Shown: piece by piece, positions 61,452-64,000 of the stretch
Layout: every line of letters begins with the position of its first letter
How positions within the stretch are numbered: position 1 is the stretch's first letter
From: DASQBT01 sp049578545
Lineage (GTDB): Bacteria; Pseudomonadota; Gammaproteobacteria; Burkholderiales; Thiobacillaceae
Length of the DNA stretch: 64,000 nt
Direction: 5' to 3'
NCBI GenBank assembly: GCA_049578545.1
Contig: JBAUMF010000012.1
Coordinates: forward strand, 27,385-91,384
Program-made: the position numbers and the translations under genes
Notes under the pieces: generated by a model
What the model was told of the DNA's origin: nothing
Seen by the model: the letters and a program-made list of their open reading frames with translations, nothing else
Database searches by the model: none

Positions 61452-61544
61452 TTTCGACTCCTTGGTAAGCCCTTGGGCCAGGGCAACTGGACTAGATTCC
61501 ATATCCACTGCGAAAGCTACCACAATTTTGGACAGTGAGTACTC

Positions 61545-61562
61545 ACGCATAAATCGTGCCGC
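61545..61562 (-). promoter_or_regulatory. Candidate sigma-54 promoter upstream of a PEP-CTERM gene
   Basis: On the minus strand, CGGCACGATTTATGCG: GGCACG matches the -24 consensus, GG and GC are 10 bases apart, and the -12 half (ATGCG) matches at T, G and C. It lies about 95 bases before the start codon, similar to the site at 23181. Confidence 0.5.
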
Positions 61563-61679
61563 AAAAAGAGGATTAGCGTGCATGCCATTGAAAGTAATAA
61601 GAAAAATATGATTCAAGCTCAGTATCACAAAGTTGCGGAGATGTCAAAGTGTAAAATATTCCGACAAAAATATTGGGTT

Positions 61680-62051
61680 CTATCGAGGCCATACGCGTTT
61701 GTAGACGGGCAGCGTAACAATTTTGAGAGTCTGCACCATCATCCGTGAAAGGCTGCTCGCATGGCCGAGACGATGTCTTCGGCTTCTTTCTACAACTTTG
61801 AACAAGCAGTGGTGAAGGGGCCAATCGCTGCGTCTGCACTCCTTATTCAAGTAATGCTCGCCGGAAAGAATTCTCCCACCACGCCCAGCGCATCGACACT
61901 CAATCGCTTCACCCGTCTTCGGTAACGACAAACCCAATTCCGGCAGCAACCCAACCACCTGGGCTTGTGCAAGCTCTTCCTCCGTCCTCGCCCTTGGCCA
62001 GGCAGGCCTTGGCTGCACCCAGCAATTCTCCACCGCTTGCTCGACAGCCAT
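61680..62051 (-). CDS. Possible small hypothetical protein
   Basis: An ATG with GAGGGA upstream opens 123 codons: MAVEQAVENCWVQPRPAWPR, then TEEELAQAQVVGLLPELGLS and an Arg/His-rich C-terminus. The first ~65 residues look protein-like, the remainder does not; no family recognised. It may be a fragment of a decayed gene. The rest of the ~800 bases between the PEP-CTERM promoter and the tRNA holds nothing else I can identify. Confidence 0.22.
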   Translation of the reverse strand: MAVEQAVENCWVQPRPAWPRARTEEELAQAQVVGLLPELGLSLPKTGEAIECRCAGRGGRILSGEHYLNKECRRSDWPLHHCLFKVVERSRRHRLGHASSLSRMMVQTLKIVTLPVYKRVWPR

Positions 62052-62246
62052 CACTGTCCCTCCCCGATTGCGGCAGGGCTGCCACTTCAATAACGATGTG
62101 GAAATGCAACAAGTCAAGTCTTCGGTTCTGCCAGTGCGCGCCACCCTGCGGACCTCTTGCAGGCCACACCGGGGCCCGGGAGGGCGCTCGGCTGGCCTTT
62201 ATGGACAGGTCGAAGTCTGGCTATTAGGCTATAATTTCGCACGATT

Positions 62247-62322
<76 letters not shown>

Positions 62323-62426
62323 TCCATTAATCCAGCAATGTCCATAGAAGGCCACAAAACCCAACAAAAACAAGGTTTACGGCCTCCTTTATATCCAAGG
62401 CCATCCCATTAGAGCTATTGCAATCC

Positions 62427-62485
62427 GGGGGTAACTGGGGGTAACTTAGGGGGTAACCGCAAGGATTGCGAAAGGAGTTACCCCC
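62427..62485 (+). repeat. GGGGGTAAC repeat array before the integrase-derived start
   Basis: Three direct copies of GGGGGTAAC (62427, 62437, 62449) and one inverted copy GTTACCCCC (62477-62485) lie between the tRNA and the start codon. Arrays like this upstream of P4-type integrases are arm-type recombinase binding sites or autoregulatory elements. Confidence 0.75.
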
Positions 62486-62486
62486 A

Positions 62487-63896
62487 ATGGCTCTCACTGA
62501 TACCGCAATACGCACCGCAAAGCCCGCCGAAAAGCCTTTCAAGCTCTCGGATGAGAAAGGCCTCTTTCTCCTTGTTACTCCAAGCGGGGGTATATCCCCA
62601 ATCAAGAGAACGATTGAGTATCAAAGAATTGGGGATGATTTGCGTTTTAAGAGCTCTGAGTACGGCGCTGTTGCTGCGTACATGATTCGCGAAATAAAGA
62701 AGTTACGTGGCCCCCAAGGCGACGTCGCGAAGAACGTCTATATATTGGATTCCTTAAAACACCCGCACGAAGTGGACTTGTTGCGCCACGTTTATGGAAA
62801 TGGATTTTGTTTAATCGGAGTTGGATGTAGGCCGGACATTAGAACTGCGCGGCTTCAAACGAAATTAAACATTGATGACCCGGGTGATGGGGAATTAAGA
62901 AGGCTTGTTCAGCGAGATGCAGAGGACTCGGAAAATAAGTTCGGGCAACAAGTTAATGACACTTTTCATCGAGCTGATTATTTTGTTGACAACACACCTA
63001 GCCGCGAGGTTGTTAAGCAATTTACCCTTCCGGATGAACTTAAACGTTTGTTCGACATAGTATTCACCGGAAAGATACACCGCCCTCGTAGCGATGAGCG
63101 AGGGATGTACCATGCGCAGGCAGCCGCGATGCGTTCCAGTTGTCTCTCTCGGCAAGTGGGCGCAGCAATAATGGATTCAAATGGAGACCTTATCTCAGTT
63201 GGCGCGAATGAGGTTCCCAAATTTGGCGGCGGCTCGTACGATGAATCGGCGGGCGATGATAGATGTTTCAAAGTAAGGGGAAAGTGCAGCAACACTGTTC
63301 AACAAGAGCTAATTATTGACGAGATTTTTGAACGGCTAAAGGAATCCAAGTTACTTGGTGATGAAACAACGGTCGAAAAGATCGGGGAAGCCTTAAAGCC
63401 TACTCGCGTAAAATCATTAATCGAGTTTTCCAGATCAGTGCATGCCGAAATGGATGCGCTTCTTGGGCTAGTCCGTTCTGGAACAAAGTTACCGGATGAC
63501 GCGGTTCTTTTCAGTACAACTTATCCTTGTCACAATTGTGCTCGACATATAGTGGCCTCTGGCATAAAGAGAGTCGTATACCTTGAGCCCTATGCAAAAA
63601 GCATGGCGATTGATCTTCATGAGGATTCGATTGCCGACAACAAACCGGAGGAGGACTCTAAGGACAAAGTGCGGTTTGTTCCCTATCAGGGGGTGTCACC
63701 CCGACTCTACAAAGCTGTATATCTGAAAACTGGTGAGCTTAAGCATAAGAAGACCGGGGATATTCTTCCTGAAAGCGAAATGCGTCGAGACACAACAGCG
63801 ATTTGGTCAAAGACCTATAAAGAGTTTGAGGACGATGTTATTCAGTTCATCGAAAAACAAATTGAGTCAGAGGCGACGTGCCCCCTTTTTCAGTAG
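62487..63896 (+). CDS. Chimeric gene: P4-type integrase N-terminus fused in frame to an anti-phage dCTP deaminase
   Basis: A 469-residue open frame from an ATG with AAAGGAG upstream. Residues 1 to about 36 (MALTDTAIRTAKPAEKPFKL, DEKGLFLLVTPSGG) are the start of a P4/CP4-type tyrosine integrase. From about residue 40 the sequence is that of the anti-phage dCTP deaminase family: YILDSLKHPHEVDLLRHVYG, GQQVNDTFHRADYFVDN, SSCLSRQVGAAIMD, then the zinc deaminase motifs HAEMDALLGL and PCHNCARHI, and RVVYLEPYAKSMAIDLHEDS. The family deaminates dCTP during phage infection and so starves the phage. The N-terminal P-loop-like segment (roughly 70 residues) of the family is missing, replaced by the integrase part. 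It sits directly behind tRNA-Ala. Whether it is a working enzyme or a deletion product cannot be told from sequence. Confidence 0.85.
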   Translation: MALTDTAIRTAKPAEKPFKLSDEKGLFLLVTPSGGISPIKRTIEYQRIGDDLRFKSSEYGAVAAYMIREIKKLRGPQGDVAKNVYILDSLKHPHEVDLLRHVYGNGFCLIGVGCRPDIRTARLQTKLNIDDPGDGELRRLVQRDAEDSENKFGQQVNDTFHRADYFVDNTPSREVVKQFTLPDELKRLFDIVFTGKIHRPRSDERGMYHAQAAAMRSSCLSRQVGAAIMDSNGDLISVGANEVPKFGGGSYDESAGDDRCFKVRGKCSNTVQQELIIDEIFERLKESKLLGDETTVEKIGEALKPTRVKSLIEFSRSVHAEMDALLGLVRSGTKLPDDAVLFSTTYPCHNCARHIVASGIKRVVYLEPYAKSMAIDLHEDSIADNKPEEDSKDKVRFVPYQGVSPRLYKAVYLKTGELKHKKTGDILPESEMRRDTTAIWSKTYKEFEDDVIQFIEKQIESEATCPLFQ

Positions 63897-64000
63897 CAGT
63901 CTGATTTAGAGTCCATCGCTGCAAAGTGTAACCAAATTCTCCTGGGCTTGGCCCGGCGTGTGTCGCAAGGTGGATGCGAACACCGCTGGCGGCAGTCCCC

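Overview
The window reads as chromosomal DNA of a betaproteobacterial chemolithoautotroph, probably in the Thiobacillus/Sulfuricella-like part of the Nitrosomonadales. Support comes from a form IA RuBisCO operon with CbbQ/CbbO activase genes and a divergent CbbR, a fused ATP sulfurylase-APS kinase, a pilMNOPQ-aroK operon, and a PEP-CTERM/exosortase-type exopolysaccharide system. The genus is an inference; no rRNA is present.

Layout. (1) 1-19.4 kb: PrsK histidine kinase (cut by the window edge) and an EpsB-type sugar transferase on the minus strand; PBP1A; then the plus-strand run pilMNOPQ-aroK, which continues without aroB into a parallel beta-helix protein, a VanZ-like membrane protein, an exosortase-associated O-ligase, a PEP-CTERM protein and a second, very large ligase. 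(2) 19.5-25.1 kb: a DHH phosphoesterase overlapping sat-cysC, a MazF/PemK-type toxin-antitoxin pair lying between two copies of the 3' end of sat-cysC, another PEP-CTERM gene and debris including an integrase remnant. (3) 25.1-32.8 kb: chrA, cbbR, and cbbL-cbbS-cbbQ-cbbO. (4) 32.8-43.6 kb: a GC-rich, tightly overlapping block of a cation antiporter plus a complete seven-gene Mrp antiporter. It is bounded on one side by a decayed small gene and on the other by an AI-2E-type permease gene and a decayed SulP transporter fused head-to-head to the tail of a second cbbO; gcvR, psiE and the intact paralogue of the small gene follow. (5) 43.6-59.2 kb: housekeeping genes: RsmB-like methyltransferase, fadD-fadL, MscS channel, desaturase, nrtR-nadA, lnt, a diguanylate cyclase, coaBC-dut, radC (interrupted by an in-frame stop), rpmB-rpmG. 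(6) 59.2-64 kb: a gene-poor stretch with a lipoprotein and a third PEP-CTERM gene, then tRNA-Ala(CGC) used as an integration site.

How parts work together. PrsK, the sugar transferase, the ligases and three PEP-CTERM proteins belong to one exopolysaccharide and surface-protein programme. Four sites that fit the sigma-54 -24/-12 consensus lie just upstream of the sugar transferase-prsK pair and of all three PEP-CTERM genes, consistent with control by a PrsK/PrsR-RpoN circuit. RuBisCO, the Mrp/cation antiporters and the SulP remnant suggest a carbon-fixation and bicarbonate-supply neighbourhood that has been rearranged.

The most unusual object is at the right end. The first ~36 codons of a P4-type integrase, with its ribosome-binding site and repeat array next to tRNA-Ala, run in frame into an anti-phage dCTP deaminase that lacks its N-terminal nucleotide-binding segment.
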